DNA of 64,000 nucleotides from Pseudomonadales bacterium (GCA_028285415.1 JANQPF010000021.1:1-64000); one strand, 5' to 3'. Positions 49,835 to 59,571 are shown, counted from the stretch's first letter. A program made the numbers and translations. The notes: generated by a model from the sequence alone, not told the origin.

Positions 49835-50710
49835 TTGAGCACGGAACGCGCTGAGAGGCTGCTGACCATTCTCGACCTCGAGCAGATCGAGGAAGATCTC
49901 TTTGTTGGCCAGAACGAGGATCGCGGGCCGATGCGGCTGTTTGGCGGTCAGGTCCTCGCGCAGGCCCTGCGTGCGGCCTACGGCACGGTGAGCGACCTGC
50001 AGGTGCACTCGCTGCACGCCTATTTTCTGCGCGCGGGCAGCGCAGAGCGCCCGGTGCTCTACGAGATCGAGAGAATCCGCGATGGCCGCAGCTTTACAAC
50101 CCGGCGGGTGGTGGCCATTCAAAACGGCGTCGCCATCTTCAACATGGACGTGTCCTTTCAGATTGACGAGCCCGGATTTGATCACGCCCATCCGATGCCC
50201 AACGTGCCCGTGCCGGAAGAGCTCGAAGATGACGTTACCGTCGCCGAGTCCATGGCTGAGGACGATGGTCGCCTGAGTCCCATGGCCAGGATTGCGCGGC
50301 CGTTTGAGACCCGTTCGGTGTTTCAGCTCGGCGGTGAGGCGTGGGCGGGTGACCGTTTCTGGAGCCCCGTGTGGATGCGCTTTCGCGAGCCCGTCGACGC
50401 CGCGGATCAGGAGCTCGCGCGTTGCCTCCTCGCGTACGGATCTGACATCAGCCTCGTCTCCACCGCCAGCCTGCCTCATCAGAGGCAGCTGAGCCGCGAC
50501 CGCCTGATGATGGCGAGTCTGGACCACGCGCTGTGGCTGCACCGGGACGTGCCCGTGGATCAATGGTTGCTCTACCACAAGCGCACCTCAACCGCGCAGG
50601 GCTCCAGAGGGATGGTGCACGCGGACTTTTACAGCCAGGATGGTGAGCTGATTGCATCCGTCACGCAGGAAGGACTCCTCCGCGAGCGTCAGGATCAATC
50701 CTCGAAGTAA
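49835..50710 (+). CDS. tesB: Acyl-CoA thioesterase II (TesB)
   Basis: A TTG start at 49835 follows AGGAG (49824-49828) and gives 291 residues with two hotdog domains. Family sequence includes 'LEQIEEDLFVGQNEDRGPMRLFGGQVLAQAL' in parts, 'VHSLHAYFLRAGS' and near the end 'LDHALWLHRDVPVDQWLLYHKRTS' with 'RGMVHADFYSQDGELIASVTQEGLLR' in parts. The Asp, Thr/Ser and Gln active-site residues of TesB appear to be kept. It frees fatty acids from acyl-CoA in the cytoplasm. Its end overlaps the convergent transglutaminase-like gene by 16 bases. Confidence 0.93.
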   Translation: MSTERAERLLTILDLEQIEEDLFVGQNEDRGPMRLFGGQVLAQALRAAYGTVSDLQVHSLHAYFLRAGSAERPVLYEIERIRDGRSFTTRRVVAIQNGVAIFNMDVSFQIDEPGFDHAHPMPNVPVPEELEDDVTVAESMAEDDGRLSPMARIARPFETRSVFQLGGEAWAGDRFWSPVWMRFREPVDAADQELARCLLAYGSDISLVSTASLPHQRQLSRDRLMMASLDHALWLHRDVPVDQWLLYHKRTSTAQGSRGMVHADFYSQDGELIASVTQEGLLRERQDQSSK

Positions 50711-52077
50711 TCTGCTTTTTCGACCACAAATTGCACGCCGGCGACGTTGTTGGCCAGCATGAAACGTGCCGCAAGCTCTTCCGATAGTGGCAGGTGGGTG
50801 GCATCGACCCGCATCTGATTCCAGGTGGGATCCACGGACTGCCAGCGGCCGTCTCGATAGACCTCGTTCCACGCATGAAACAAAAACGCGGGCTTGCCGC
50901 CGTCCTGGTAGGCGAGTCCATAAATCGTGCGCGCCGGTAAACCCGCTGCGCGGGCGAGAGTCGTGAAGAGATCAGCGTAGTCCGTGCATTCCCCGGCGCC
51001 GCGACGCAACGCATCGAGCACGGAACCGGCGGGTCGATCCACGGCGTAGCGGAGCGCCTCGTGGCTCGCCCGCAGGAGCTGCGCCACCGGGTCATCGCCC
51101 GGTCCGTCGAGCGCTTTGCGCACCAGGTTCTGTATGGCTGGCGCACTGACGGGATAGCGCAGCTCCTCGCCAACGAAAGCGTCGCCGCCACCGCGGGTAG
51201 TGACAGGGTTGTGGCTGAGTTCGAGACGCCGTGGCAGATCGAAATCGCCTGTGACCGCAACGCCCAGCTCGAGCGCCGCCAGATTCGTGTGGTCTTCGAG
51301 GCGCTGATCGACTTCGAAGCGGTAGTTGGTTTTACGGCGCAGACTTTTGAGCGCAATCGCATCGGCTTCGCTGGCGGCAACCACGTCGAAAATGCCGGCC
51401 ATCGACAGCCGCAGCGGCCTCAGGCTGGCGTCGAGCTGTGTCTGGGTGGCTGCAAACGGCGCGTTTGTCTCCACCAGGTAGCCTTCGGCATTCACGTCCA
51501 CCACTCGGTAAGCGCGCTGCGTGACCCGCAGCCTTTCGAAGTCCGGCGTGTGGGCGAGGAACTGACTGTCTGGGGTACGCCGTTCGGTGGCGAGCCAGGT
51601 CTCGAACGCCACGAACGTTTCCATATCGAACGACCAGTCGAGCGCAACTTCGGAGCGTTCCCCGCCGCGAACGAGCGTGGCGCGGAAACCGGCGGCGTCC
51701 GGCACCAGCCGGGTTTCGTGAACCTGGCCATCTTGCCGGTTGGCGTAGCGGGCTTCGATCAGGGGGAACGGTGATTGGGGTCCGAACGTCAGGTGTTTGG
51801 TAATTGTGTTGGGATCGCCGTCAGCCAGCAGGAAGTGCGTCGTAGAGAAAAAGTGCCAGTGGCCCAGACGATCGACGAAGCTTCTGTTGTACATGAAGCC
51901 CACGTGATCGCCGGAGAGCTCCACGCGATACCAGCTCTCGCCCAGCATGTTGCTGGCGATTTTCACGGTGGGCGGGCGGCTGGACTCGAGCCACAGCATG
52001 GCAGCCAGAACCAGCACAACACCGACGATGACAACAAGGCCTCGACGCAAGGGATGTGTCCGTGGAGCAAACCACAA
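50695..52077 (-). CDS. Membrane-anchored transglutaminase-like domain protein
   Basis: The predicted 460-residue product (TTG start, uncertain) has one N-terminal transmembrane helix (about 12-30) and a large periplasmic part. Near the C-terminus is a transglutaminase-like core: Cys in 'GAGECTDYADLFTTLARAAGLPAR', His in 'FLFHAWNEVY' and Asp in 'WQSVDPTWNQ'. The 300-residue segment before it is not recognised. Such proteins are proteases or cross-linking enzymes in the periplasm. No ribosome binding site decides the start. Confidence 0.82.
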   Translation of the reverse strand: MWFAPRTHPLRRGLVVIVGVVLVLAAMLWLESSRPPTVKIASNMLGESWYRVELSGDHVGFMYNRSFVDRLGHWHFFSTTHFLLADGDPNTITKHLTFGPQSPFPLIEARYANRQDGQVHETRLVPDAAGFRATLVRGGERSEVALDWSFDMETFVAFETWLATERRTPDSQFLAHTPDFERLRVTQRAYRVVDVNAEGYLVETNAPFAATQTQLDASLRPLRLSMAGIFDVVAASEADAIALKSLRRKTNYRFEVDQRLEDHTNLAALELGVAVTGDFDLPRRLELSHNPVTTRGGGDAFVGEELRYPVSAPAIQNLVRKALDGPGDDPVAQLLRASHEALRYAVDRPAGSVLDALRRGAGECTDYADLFTTLARAAGLPARTIYGLAYQDGGKPAFLFHAWNEVYRDGRWQSVDPTWNQMRVDATHLPLSEELAARFMLANNVAGVQFVVEKADYFED

Positions 52078-52132
52078 TTGTATCAGCGACTGCGGTGGGA
52101 GTGCGTGGGGTCAGCAGAGGGGAAGGGTTCAC

Positions 52133-52747
52133 CTACTCAAACGCTGTTGTCGCGTAGTTACGCAGCGCGCCGCGTAGCTCGTCGATCGTTTCGTACGGCC
52201 GGCTTCGGGCAATGCGCCACAGGTGTTTGCTGGCCGGCTCGTTGATCGAAGCGGCAAAAATGCCCGTAGCGGATACGAACAGTGCGAAGTTACCTATCCC
52301 GATGGCTTCCTCGGGTGCCACGCAGATGTCGAAGTCCGGCAGACCTTCGCGATGGGGAATGATTTCCAGCGGCCGCAGTGTTGCTCCGCCGTCCGCCAGG
52401 GTGAGCACGCGGCTCATGCGCTCGACCCAGCCATCCTCGGCAATGACGGCCATGAGGTCGGCGCGGCGCTGTTGCTCCGCGTCGAGCGCGGGTATGACTT
52501 CGTCCACCCCTTCGACGTGGTCGGGCGCGTTGCCTTCGGACAGCTGCTGGAGGGCGTCGCTCACGGAGTCGAGCTTGTGGATTTCGCCCGCGTCATGGGC
52601 GGCGACCTTCTCGAGATCAACGGCCTCCACGAGCTCGTGGGCGCGCTTGGCCCGATTGATCCAGGTTTCCAGGCTGTCGTCGTCATTGCGCCCGTCGTCT
52701 GCGGGTGGAGGCGTGGGATCTGCCATGTCGTCGCCGGGGTTTTCCAT
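52133..52747 (-). CDS. Hypothetical acidic cytoplasmic protein
   Basis: The ATG at 52745-52747 gives 204 residues; six more codons are open upstream. I do not recognise the family. The N-terminal third is acidic and probably disordered ('ADPTPPPADDGRNDDDSLETW'), and the C-terminal part is mixed alpha/beta with 'IIPHREGLPDFDICVAPEEAIGIGNFALFVSATG' in parts. There is no signal peptide or membrane helix. It is divergent from glnS and 55 bases upstream of the transglutaminase-like gene on the same strand. Confidence 0.7.
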   Translation of the reverse strand: MENPGDDMADPTPPPADDGRNDDDSLETWINRAKRAHELVEAVDLEKVAAHDAGEIHKLDSVSDALQQLSEGNAPDHVEGVDEVIPALDAEQQRRADLMAVIAEDGWVERMSRVLTLADGGATLRPLEIIPHREGLPDFDICVAPEEAIGIGNFALFVSATGIFAASINEPASKHLWRIARSRPYETIDELRGALRNYATTAFE

Positions 52748-52845
52748 GCTTTCAGTGTAGTGCAAGATGCGCTTCCCGCCGGGATTGAAGCAAAATAGCT
52801 CAAGAACGGTTGATACCGACAGATAACCTGACCAGAAGCAGCACA

Positions 52846-54498
52846 GTGGAAGAACCAGTCAAAACACCAGGCGATACGGCAGACGAACCCAGAGATTTCA
52901 TCCGTCAGCGGATTGAGCGTGACATTGAAGCCGGGCAGCTGCCTGACGGGGTGGTTACGCGGTTCCCACCTGAGCCCAACGGGTTTTTACACATCGGTCA
53001 CGCCAAGAGCATCTGCCTGAACTTCGGGGTAGCCGAGGAATACGGTGGCCATACTTACCTGCGCTTCGACGACACCAACCCGATCAAGGAGGACGAAGCT
53101 TACGTCAAAGCCATACAGGAGGACGTCAGCTGGCTCGGCTTCGAATGGACCGCTCTCACGCATGCCTCGGACTACTTCGAAGAGCTGTACAAGTTTGCCG
53201 TGGATCTCATCAATGACGGCAAAGCGTATGTCGACTCGCAGGATGCGGAAGCGATCCGAGCGGGTCGCGGCACGTTGACCGAGCCGGGCGTCAACAGCCC
53301 GCACCGTGATCGCAGCGTCGCGGAAAACCTGGATCTCTTCACGCGCATGCGTGCGGGCGAGTTTGCCGACGGCGAGCATGTGTTGCGCGCAAAAATTGAC
53401 ATGTCGTCACCCAACATCAACATGCGCGATCCGGTGCTCTACCGCATCCGCCACGTCACCCATCAGCGCACCGGCGATGCCTGGTGCATTTATCCGATGT
53501 ACGATTTCACGCACTGCATCAGCGATGCGCTCGAGGGCATCACCCATTCGCTGTGCACGCTCGAGTTCGAGGATCATCGGCCGCTGTACGACTGGGTGCT
53601 GGACAACAGCAACGTCAACTTTCACCCACCGCAGATCGAGTTTTCCCGTCTGGGGCTCGAATACACGGTGATGAGCAAGCGCCTTCTCAATCGCCTCGTC
53701 GACGAAAATCTCGTCTCCGGGTGGGACGATCCGCGCATGCCGACCATTGCGGGGCTGCGCCGCCGCGGTGTCCGACCTGCAGCCATTCGAGAATTCTGCC
53801 GCCGGGTGGGTGTCACCAAACAGGACAACATCATCGAGATGAATCTCCTCGAGTTTTGTATCCGGGCGGATCTCGAGTCCAGCGCGCCGCGCGGCATGGG
53901 GGTGCTCAAACCGCTCAAGGTTACCGTCACGAACTGGCCGGGTGATGAGGAAACGCTCGAGGGGCCCTGGCATGGCAAGAACGAGGCGCTTGGTACCCGC
54001 ACGCTGCCCTTTTCCGGGGAGCTCTGGATCGAGCAGGACGACTTTGCCATGGAGCCGCCGAAGAAGTGGAAGCGGCTGAGTCCCGGCGAGATGGTGCGTC
54101 TGCGCTATGCGTTCATCATCCGCTGCGACGAGGTGATTACCGATGCGGACGGCGCGGTGGTCGAACTGAAGTGCACGTATTTCCCCGAATCACGCAGCGG
54201 GTCCGACACCAGCGGGCTGAAGCCGAAGGGTGTCATCCACTGGGTCAGCGCGGCGCATGCCGTCGCCGTGCAAATCAACGACTACGGGCGCCTGTTCCGG
54301 GTGCCTGCGCCCACCGCGGACACGTTTCTGGATGACATCAACCCCGATTCGCTCGAGGTGCTGAACGGCTACGTTGAGCCGGCCATCATGAGTTCCGAAT
54401 CCCGACACTTTCAGTTCGAACGGCTGGGGTACTTTTACAAAGATCCACACGCTGACGGTCAGTTCAACAAGACCGTCTCTTTGCGCGAGGGTTTCTGA
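52846..54498 (+). CDS. glnS: Glutaminyl-tRNA synthetase
   Basis: A GTG at 52846 is chosen as start and gives 550 residues, close to E. coli GlnS (554); a TTG at 52810 is the other option. This class I synthetase charges tRNA-Gln with glutamine. The HIGH motif is at 49-52 ('GFLHIGHAKSICLNFG'), and the KMSKS loop appears as 'VMSKR'. The opening 'FIRQRIERDIEAG' and 'TRFPPEPNGFLHIGH' are typical for GlnS, not GltX. Having GlnS supports a gammaproteobacterial origin. The HMG-CoA lyase gene starts three bases after its stop. Confidence 0.95.
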   Translation: MEEPVKTPGDTADEPRDFIRQRIERDIEAGQLPDGVVTRFPPEPNGFLHIGHAKSICLNFGVAEEYGGHTYLRFDDTNPIKEDEAYVKAIQEDVSWLGFEWTALTHASDYFEELYKFAVDLINDGKAYVDSQDAEAIRAGRGTLTEPGVNSPHRDRSVAENLDLFTRMRAGEFADGEHVLRAKIDMSSPNINMRDPVLYRIRHVTHQRTGDAWCIYPMYDFTHCISDALEGITHSLCTLEFEDHRPLYDWVLDNSNVNFHPPQIEFSRLGLEYTVMSKRLLNRLVDENLVSGWDDPRMPTIAGLRRRGVRPAAIREFCRRVGVTKQDNIIEMNLLEFCIRADLESSAPRGMGVLKPLKVTVTNWPGDEETLEGPWHGKNEALGTRTLPFSGELWIEQDDFAMEPPKKWKRLSPGEMVRLRYAFIIRCDEVITDADGAVVELKCTYFPESRSGSDTSGLKPKGVIHWVSAAHAVAVQINDYGRLFRVPAPTADTFLDDINPDSLEVLNGYVEPAIMSSESRHFQFERLGYFYKDPHADGQFNKTVSLREGF

Positions 54499-54500
54499 GC

Positions 54501-55409
54501 ATGTCGCAGCAGGTCACGGTGATGGAAGTCAGCCCCCGGGACGGCCTGCAGAACGAGGACGTGCCGTTTACCACCGAGCAGAAGCTCGAGCTGATCGATC
54601 GGGCGCTTGCCAGCGGCTGCAGGCGGATTGAGGTCACGAGTTTTGTGCATCCGAAGGTGGTGCCGCAGATGGCTGATGCTGAAGCCGTCTGTCTGGGTCT
54701 GCCGCAGCGCGGCGATGTGTCTTATACGGGTCTCATCCTGAACGAGCGGGGTTATGACCGCCTGCGGGCAACCGGTCGCCTCGACGAAGCCGGGTTGGTG
54801 GTGCCCGCGTCCGACACCTTTGGCGAGCGCAACCAGGGCCAGGACGTCGCCGCTGCACGAGCCATGGCCCTCGACGTGCTCAGGCGCGGCGGGCGGGAAG
54901 GTTTTCCGGTCCAGGTCACCATTGCGGTGGCCTTCGGTTGTCCGTTTGAAGGTGAGGTGCCGCTGCAGCGGGTCGTCGATCTCGCCAAGGCTTTTGCCGA
55001 CGCGGGAGCAACGGAGATCGCGCTGGCGGACACCATCGGGGTTGGCGTGCCGGGTCAGGTGCTCGAAGCCTTCACGGCACTGCGGAAGACGCTTGGGGAC
55101 GCGCTGCCGCTGCGCGCCCACTTTCACGACACCCGCAATACCGGTATTGCCAATGCGTTTGCTGCCCTGCAGGCAGGCGTCAACACCCTGGATGCCAGCA
55201 TCGGCGGGATTGGCGGCTGCCCCTTTGCGCCGAACGCGACGGGCAACATCGCCACGGAAGATCTCGTCTACATGCTCGACCGTTCGTCGGTGGCGCATGA
55301 CGTTCGACTCCCGGATCTGCTGGATGCGGCGGCGTGGCTCGAAACGGAACTGGGCAAGCCCGTCCCGTCGAGCCTCCTGAAAGCGGGCGGCTTTCCAGGT
55401 TCTGAATGA
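54501..55409 (+). CDS. mvaB: Hydroxymethylglutaryl-CoA lyase
   Basis: This 302-residue enzyme splits HMG-CoA to acetyl-CoA and acetoacetate, the last step of leucine breakdown. It has 'MEVSPRDGLQNED' (8-20, catalytic R13 and metal-binding D14), 'RAHFHDTRNTGIANAF' with the metal-binding His pair, and the signature with the active-site Cys 'GIGGCPFAPNATGNIATED'. Its length is normal. The other leucine-pathway genes (liu) are not in the window. It overlaps the dehydratase gene by four bases. Confidence 0.93.
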   Translation: MSQQVTVMEVSPRDGLQNEDVPFTTEQKLELIDRALASGCRRIEVTSFVHPKVVPQMADAEAVCLGLPQRGDVSYTGLILNERGYDRLRATGRLDEAGLVVPASDTFGERNQGQDVAAARAMALDVLRRGGREGFPVQVTIAVAFGCPFEGEVPLQRVVDLAKAFADAGATEIALADTIGVGVPGQVLEAFTALRKTLGDALPLRAHFHDTRNTGIANAFAALQAGVNTLDASIGGIGGCPFAPNATGNIATEDLVYMLDRSSVAHDVRLPDLLDAAAWLETELGKPVPSSLLKAGGFPGSE

Positions 55410-56332
55410 TCGGGCGATTGCCGACGCGCAGAAACGTCCTGACCGCGCGTAAGCGGATCCGTTCCCGGGTGCACCATACGCCGTTGCTGACGAGCCACTC
55501 GCTCAATGAACTGGCGGGTGTGGAAATCCTCTTCAAAGCGGAAGGGCTGCAGCGCAGCGGCTCGTTCAAATTCCGCGGCGCTCTGAACGCGGTCCTCAGC
55601 CTGCCTGCTGCCGAGCGCAGGCGCGGCGTTGTCACGCACTCATCCGGCAATCACGGAGGTGCGCTTGCCTGCGTTGCCAGCATGCTCGGTGTTCCTGCGA
55701 CCGTCGTGGTGCCGCGCGGGGGCTCAGCCTTCAAGCGCGCGTCGGTCGAACGCTACGGCGGGCGCATCGTGCATTGTGGTGCGACGCTGGCAGCGCGGGA
55801 AAAGAAGCTGGCCGAGGTGCAGCGGGCCACCGGCGCCGCGTATGTGCCGCCTTACGATCACAACGCGGTCATTGCCGGACAGGGCACCGCCATGCTGGAA
55901 ATCGTCGATGACACGAATGCCGACGAAGTCTGGGTGCCCGTTGGCGGTGGTGGTCTTGCGAGCGGCTGCGTGCTGGCTGCGCCCGCCGAGCTTCAGGTTG
56001 TCGGCGCAGAACCGGCTCTCGCTGCCGACGCCCGGCTTTCGCTGGAAACCGGTGTGCGCCAGCCGCCCATGCCGCCGCGCACGGTTGCTGACGGGCTACG
56101 CACGGCGCTCGGTGAGCGCAACTTTTCAATCCTTGCGGCCTACGGCTTACCGATACGCTGTGTGAGTGAGAGGGAAATTACGGCGGCGCAGCAACTGGCC
56201 ATGTCGTGTTTGAAAGTTCTGGTTGAATCTTCGTCCGCTGTTCCGTTAGCCGCTTTGATGAAGTACGGAGTGCAGAACCCTGATACCCGTCGCGTGGTTG
56301 TGGTGCTGACCGGCGCAAATCTCCAGGTGTAA
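55406..56332 (+). CDS. PLP-dependent threonine/serine dehydratase or serine racemase-like enzyme
   Basis: This 308-residue fold-type II PLP enzyme carries the Schiff-base lysine K55 in 'SGSFKFRGALNA', the substrate loop 'THSSGNHGGALA' and the PLP phosphate loop 'VPVGGGGLASG'. Length and lack of an ACT domain fit catabolic threonine dehydratase or serine racemase-type proteins. It would deaminate threonine or serine to the 2-keto acid. It begins in the last four bases of the HMG-CoA lyase gene. There is a 73-base gap to the next gene, which is convergent. Confidence 0.88.
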   Translation: MIGRLPTRRNVLTARKRIRSRVHHTPLLTSHSLNELAGVEILFKAEGLQRSGSFKFRGALNAVLSLPAAERRRGVVTHSSGNHGGALACVASMLGVPATVVVPRGGSAFKRASVERYGGRIVHCGATLAAREKKLAEVQRATGAAYVPPYDHNAVIAGQGTAMLEIVDDTNADEVWVPVGGGGLASGCVLAAPAELQVVGAEPALAADARLSLETGVRQPPMPPRTVADGLRTALGERNFSILAAYGLPIRCVSEREITAAQQLAMSCLKVLVESSSAVPLAALMKYGVQNPDTRRVVVVLTGANLQV

Positions 56333-56405
56333 CCGTTTGCAGAGAGTGCCGGGAACGGCTTCTGCTCCCATACGGCCATGCCCTCGTGCAGAGGTTGTCG
56401 CCTGC

Positions 56406-57350
56406 TCAGACTGTCAATCTGGACTTGAAGTAGTGGATGGCGTACTCGTCCGCCCAGCTCGTCATTTTCCAGGAGTTGATGTATGCCCCGTGCCCGCCGC
56501 GCTCGGTCAGGTCGACGGCCACGTCCGCCGGCAGATCGGCGTACTGCAGGTGTGGGATGATTGGGTCGTCCCGGGCCGCCAGGATCTGCGCCTCGACGCC
56601 GGACAGGCTGTCACCGGAAAGGTCGTAGGCGGCAAAGTACTCGGCGCTGGTGGCAAACGGCGAGTGGTAGCGGACAAAATAGTCGGTCAGCGCGCTGACG
56701 CTGGTCAGCTGCAGAGCCTCGCCGAAGTCGAAATCACCCGGGAAAGCCGTCTGTTTTGCGGCCCAGGTTTTGCGCCACTTGCCGACGAAGTAGCGCTGGT
56801 AGACCGGACTGCGGTCGATGCTGTACATCGTATTTTCCGGCTCGATTGCCGGACACACCGCAAGCGTGGTCAGCTGAGGCACTGCTCGGGCAACGCGCAG
56901 CGCAAAGTTGCCGCCGAGGGAATAGCCGAGGAGGCCGGCGCCGGCCTCGCCGTGGTTCGTCTGCAGCGTTCTGACCAGGGCCACGACTTCGTCGATCATG
57001 GCGGAGTGGAACAGCGATCTGTTGAGGTGCGCCGTTTCGCCGTGATCACGCAGATTGATGCGCGCAACGCTGAACCCTGCGTCCAGCAGCGCGCGGGCCG
57101 CTGACAGAACGTATGAAGAGCGGTAGCTGCCGAGCCAGCCCGGGATGATCATGACAAGCGGTGCCCCGGGCTTGAGGTTGAAGTGCACCAGCAGCTTGAC
57201 CCCGTCCACGGTCAGGACCTGCGCATCGGCGGCGGCCATCATCTGCGCCTCGGCGCGGGGCACCCAAAGCCTGCGTCCCATGGATGAGACGACGGTCTGC
57301 AGGTGCGGGTTGCCGAGACCTGGTGCTGGTTGAAAGTTGCCTGCCGTCAC
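56406..57350 (-). CDS. Alpha/beta hydrolase, YheT-like
   Basis: This 314-residue protein belongs to the YheT/EMB8-type hydrolases. It opens with 'LGNPHLQTVVSSMGRR', the family hallmark. The nucleophile is in 'GLLGYSLGGNFALRVA', the acid in 'AARDDPIIP' and the His in 'ERGGHGAYI'. YheT-like proteins are esterases of unknown natural substrate in the cytoplasm. It shares one base with the stop of the TraB/GumN gene, so the genes are coupled. Confidence 0.88.
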   Translation of the reverse strand: MTAGNFQPAPGLGNPHLQTVVSSMGRRLWVPRAEAQMMAAADAQVLTVDGVKLLVHFNLKPGAPLVMIIPGWLGSYRSSYVLSAARALLDAGFSVARINLRDHGETAHLNRSLFHSAMIDEVVALVRTLQTNHGEAGAGLLGYSLGGNFALRVARAVPQLTTLAVCPAIEPENTMYSIDRSPVYQRYFVGKWRKTWAAKQTAFPGDFDFGEALQLTSVSALTDYFVRYHSPFATSAEYFAAYDLSGDSLSGVEAQILAARDDPIIPHLQYADLPADVAVDLTERGGHGAYINSWKMTSWADEYAIHYFKSRLTV

Positions 57351-58504
57351 TACTTGAGGTCTTGGTTCGAGTAAATGCGTTGCCCGCGTATGCCGCGACG
57401 CTCGAGAATCCGGATGATGCTGTTGTCGCCAACGTAGTGCCCGGCGCCGGCGAGTACAAAGTAGGTGCCTTCGGTATTGAGGTACCCGGCGATTTTGTCG
57501 GCCATGCCAACGTTACGGTCGTCCATGAGTTTACGCATGAAAGCCTGGGAAATTTCGGACGTTCCGGATTGAGTCTCGAACGCCTTCTCAAACGCCGGAT
57601 CGTCGCCCGCGAGCCACGCGGTAATGAGGTCTGCCGTCAGCGGCTCGAACGCGGGAAGCTGGTCGAGCGTGTCGAGGGTCATCTGACGCTGCACGTCGAG
57701 GGACTCGTTAAACAGGAGATCGAGCTGGAAGTCCAGCGTTTCGAGCTCTTCGATGGTTCTGTGCCCAACCTGCTGGGTAAAGAAACGCTCGACACTTTGT
57801 TCCGGGTCGTAGCCCACCGACATCAGCGCAAAGAGCGCCAGCTGCTGCGTGATGAACGCGGGTTTGTAACGCGACATCTGCGCAACGGGCAGTCCGTACT
57901 CGTTGCCGATGGTGTTCAACGCGCTGAACGTTTCAGGAGACAGTACATCCTCGAGGGTCTGTCCGTCGGGCAGAAGGCCATATTGACTGTATTTGAACTG
58001 CAGGGTCTGTGGAGAGTAGGCGCTCAAATCGACCTCAACCACCAGGGTGTCGGCTTTGTCGAACGCCTGCTGAAACTGGCGTGGCAGCGGATACAGCCCC
58101 GGTTTCAGGATATGGATGGATCCGGCCGCGTAGACGATCGCGTCTCCGGCCGCATAGCGCCACAGATACAGCGGGTGAGGCGCGTCGGGCACTCGCGCCC
58201 GGATGTCCCGGCTGCTTGTGACGGGTGAGGCGCCGAGCTGGACGATCTCACAGTAACCGGTGACGGCGCCCTGTGTCGGGTGTGCGGTAAGGCATGCATT
58301 CTGCGCCGCGCTGGCGGCGGCGAGCCGGTTCGGCATACCGTGCACGGCATATTGTTTGTCCGCAGCGTCGCCGAATTGAACGATGGCCTTGTATGCCGGC
58401 TGGTCCGCGTAGCCCCTGGCTTCGTCCGCCTGCAGTAGCGCGGGCAGCGCGCCAAGCGCCAGGATGACGAGCGCGCGGATGAGTCGTTCAGCTTTCCTCA
58501 CCGA
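57350..58504 (-). CDS. TraB/GumN family protein
   Basis: A GTG at 58502-58504, six bases after GGAGG, is chosen as start and gives 384 residues with a signal peptide (residues 1-28, 'VILALGALPALLQADEA' part). The TraB/GumN domain shows 'IVYAAGSIHILKPGLYPLP' (GxxH region), 'LVVEVDLSAYSP' and the C-terminal 'DRNVGMADKIAGYL' and 'YFVLAGAGHYVGDNSIIRIL'. TraB-type proteins are metal-dependent peptidase-like proteins. About 100 extra residues precede the domain and are not recognised. The gene overlaps cinA by 17 bases. Confidence 0.87.
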   Translation of the reverse strand, partial: SVRKAERLIRALVILALGALPALLQADEARGYADQPAYKAIVQFGDAADKQYAVHGMPNRLAAASAAQNACLTAHPTQGAVTGYCEIVQLGASPVTSSRDIRARVPDAPHPLYLWRYAAGDAIVYAAGSIHILKPGLYPLPRQFQQAFDKADTLVVEVDLSAYSPQTLQFKYSQYGLLPDGQTLEDVLSPETFSALNTIGNEYGLPVAQMSRYKPAFITQQLALFALMSVGYDPEQSVERFFTQQVGHRTIEELETLDFQLDLLFNESLDVQRQMTLDTLDQLPAFEPLTADLITAWLAGDDPAFEKAFETQSGTSEISQAFMRKLMDDRNVGMADKIAGYLNTEGTYFVLAGAGHYVGDNSIIRILERRGIRGQRIYSNQDLK

Positions 58505-59243
58505 GATCCTCCGGTTCTTCACCGGCATCCCGCACGGCGTTCATGACGGCCCCTGCGGCGGATTCGATGTCTGCAGGGTCGGTGCCGCGAATGACGAGGG
58601 TTGTGCCGTAGCGGTCTTCGCGGAAAAAGGGATAGCTGCCGATGTCGAGGTCCTGATGAGCAACCTGAATGTCGCCAAGCACACCCGCAATCTGACTTTC
58701 GCCCAGATAGGCGCGGATGGAGCGCGAGCGGACGATCGGGCCGCTGCGCAGCTTGCCCTCGAGAGTCGACAGCATGCCCTGCATGACCATCGGGATGCCG
58801 GCCATGACGTAGACGTTGTCCATCACAAATCCCTGGGGACCGCCGGTCGGATTGTCTATGAGCCCTGCACCCTGCGGCACCCTCGCCATGAGGAGACGGC
58901 TTGCCATCACGTCGTCAGGCGCTGGCCGGCGGCGTATCCGATCTGCAATGTCCGGATGCTCGATGAGATTCACGTCAAACGCCTCGGCAACGCATTCGGC
59001 GGTGATGTCGTCGTGCGTTGGCCCGATACCGCCGGTGGTGAACACGTAGTCGTATTCCCGGCGCGTCTCGTTGATTGTGTCGACGATCACATTTCGAATG
59101 TCGGGTATGACACGCGCGTGCCGGGTTTGCACGCCCCAGGCCCCAAGCGTCGTGGCGATGTGGTTCAGATTGACGTCCTGTGTGCGACCGGAAAGGATTT
59201 CGTTGCCGATGATCAGCACGCAAGCGGTGACGGCTTCTTGCAT
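58488..59243 (-). CDS. CinA-like molybdopterin-binding domain protein
   Basis: This 251-residue protein is the N-terminal (COG1058) domain of CinA alone; the C-terminal NMN deamidase domain is missing, as in many proteobacteria. It has 'LIIGNEILSGRTQDVNLNHIA', 'VFTTGGIGPTHDDITAECVAEAF' in parts and 'NPTGGPQGFVMDNVYVMAGIP', typical of the family. The domain has ADP-ribose pyrophosphatase activity in some members. It is the first gene of the cinA, traB-like, yheT-like run. Confidence 0.9.
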   Translation of the reverse strand: MQEAVTACVLIIGNEILSGRTQDVNLNHIATTLGAWGVQTRHARVIPDIRNVIVDTINETRREYDYVFTTGGIGPTHDDITAECVAEAFDVNLIEHPDIADRIRRRPAPDDVMASRLLMARVPQGAGLIDNPTGGPQGFVMDNVYVMAGIPMVMQGMLSTLEGKLRSGPIVRSRSIRAYLGESQIAGVLGDIQVAHQDLDIGSYPFFREDRYGTTLVIRGTDPADIESAAGAVMNAVRDAGEEPEDLGEES

Positions 59244-59571
59244 AGTTAAAGTAATGTGTGAACTAAGTCATGCATGGTATCGGAATTGGGCGCAATCGGG
59301 AATCGAAACGGTTTCGTAGTAACTTCGTAACAATTGGAAATATCAATAAAAATACAGGGTTTCATCCACATTTCTCTTTACCCGGACTATTCTAATCTAT
59401 ACAGTGCGCGACTTCGCAGACGGCTTATTTTTGGAGAGGTAAGCTTTCCGTGAGAGTCTGTTGCAAGTTGGAATAGTGAGTACGCGCTCACAGATTGCAC
59501 AGAATGACCGAGTATGGAAGTTCGTCGTTTGGTGAAACGACGGTGTGTTCGACACTCAAATTAGTTAGTAG
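59244..59571. other. Intergenic region with hairpin, AT-richer than surroundings
   Basis: No gene is supported in this gap between divergent genes. CGTCGTTT (59523-59530) and AAACGACG (59535-59542) form a perfect eight-base-pair hairpin with loop GGTG, about 30-50 bases before the lipoprotein start. It may control translation or stability of that message. TTTACC ... TATACA near 59378-59405 could be a weak promoter. An eight-codon ORF follows GGAGAG near 59435 and is probably chance. Confidence 0.35.

Noticed and set aside
59435-59480. Eight-codon leader ORF after GGAGAG
   Set aside because: Too short to tell from chance and no regulatory pattern in its codons.
59480-59571. Possible c-di-GMP riboswitch upstream of the lipoprotein gene
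   Set aside because: Apart from one hairpin, none of the conserved GEMM riboswitch segments can be seen.
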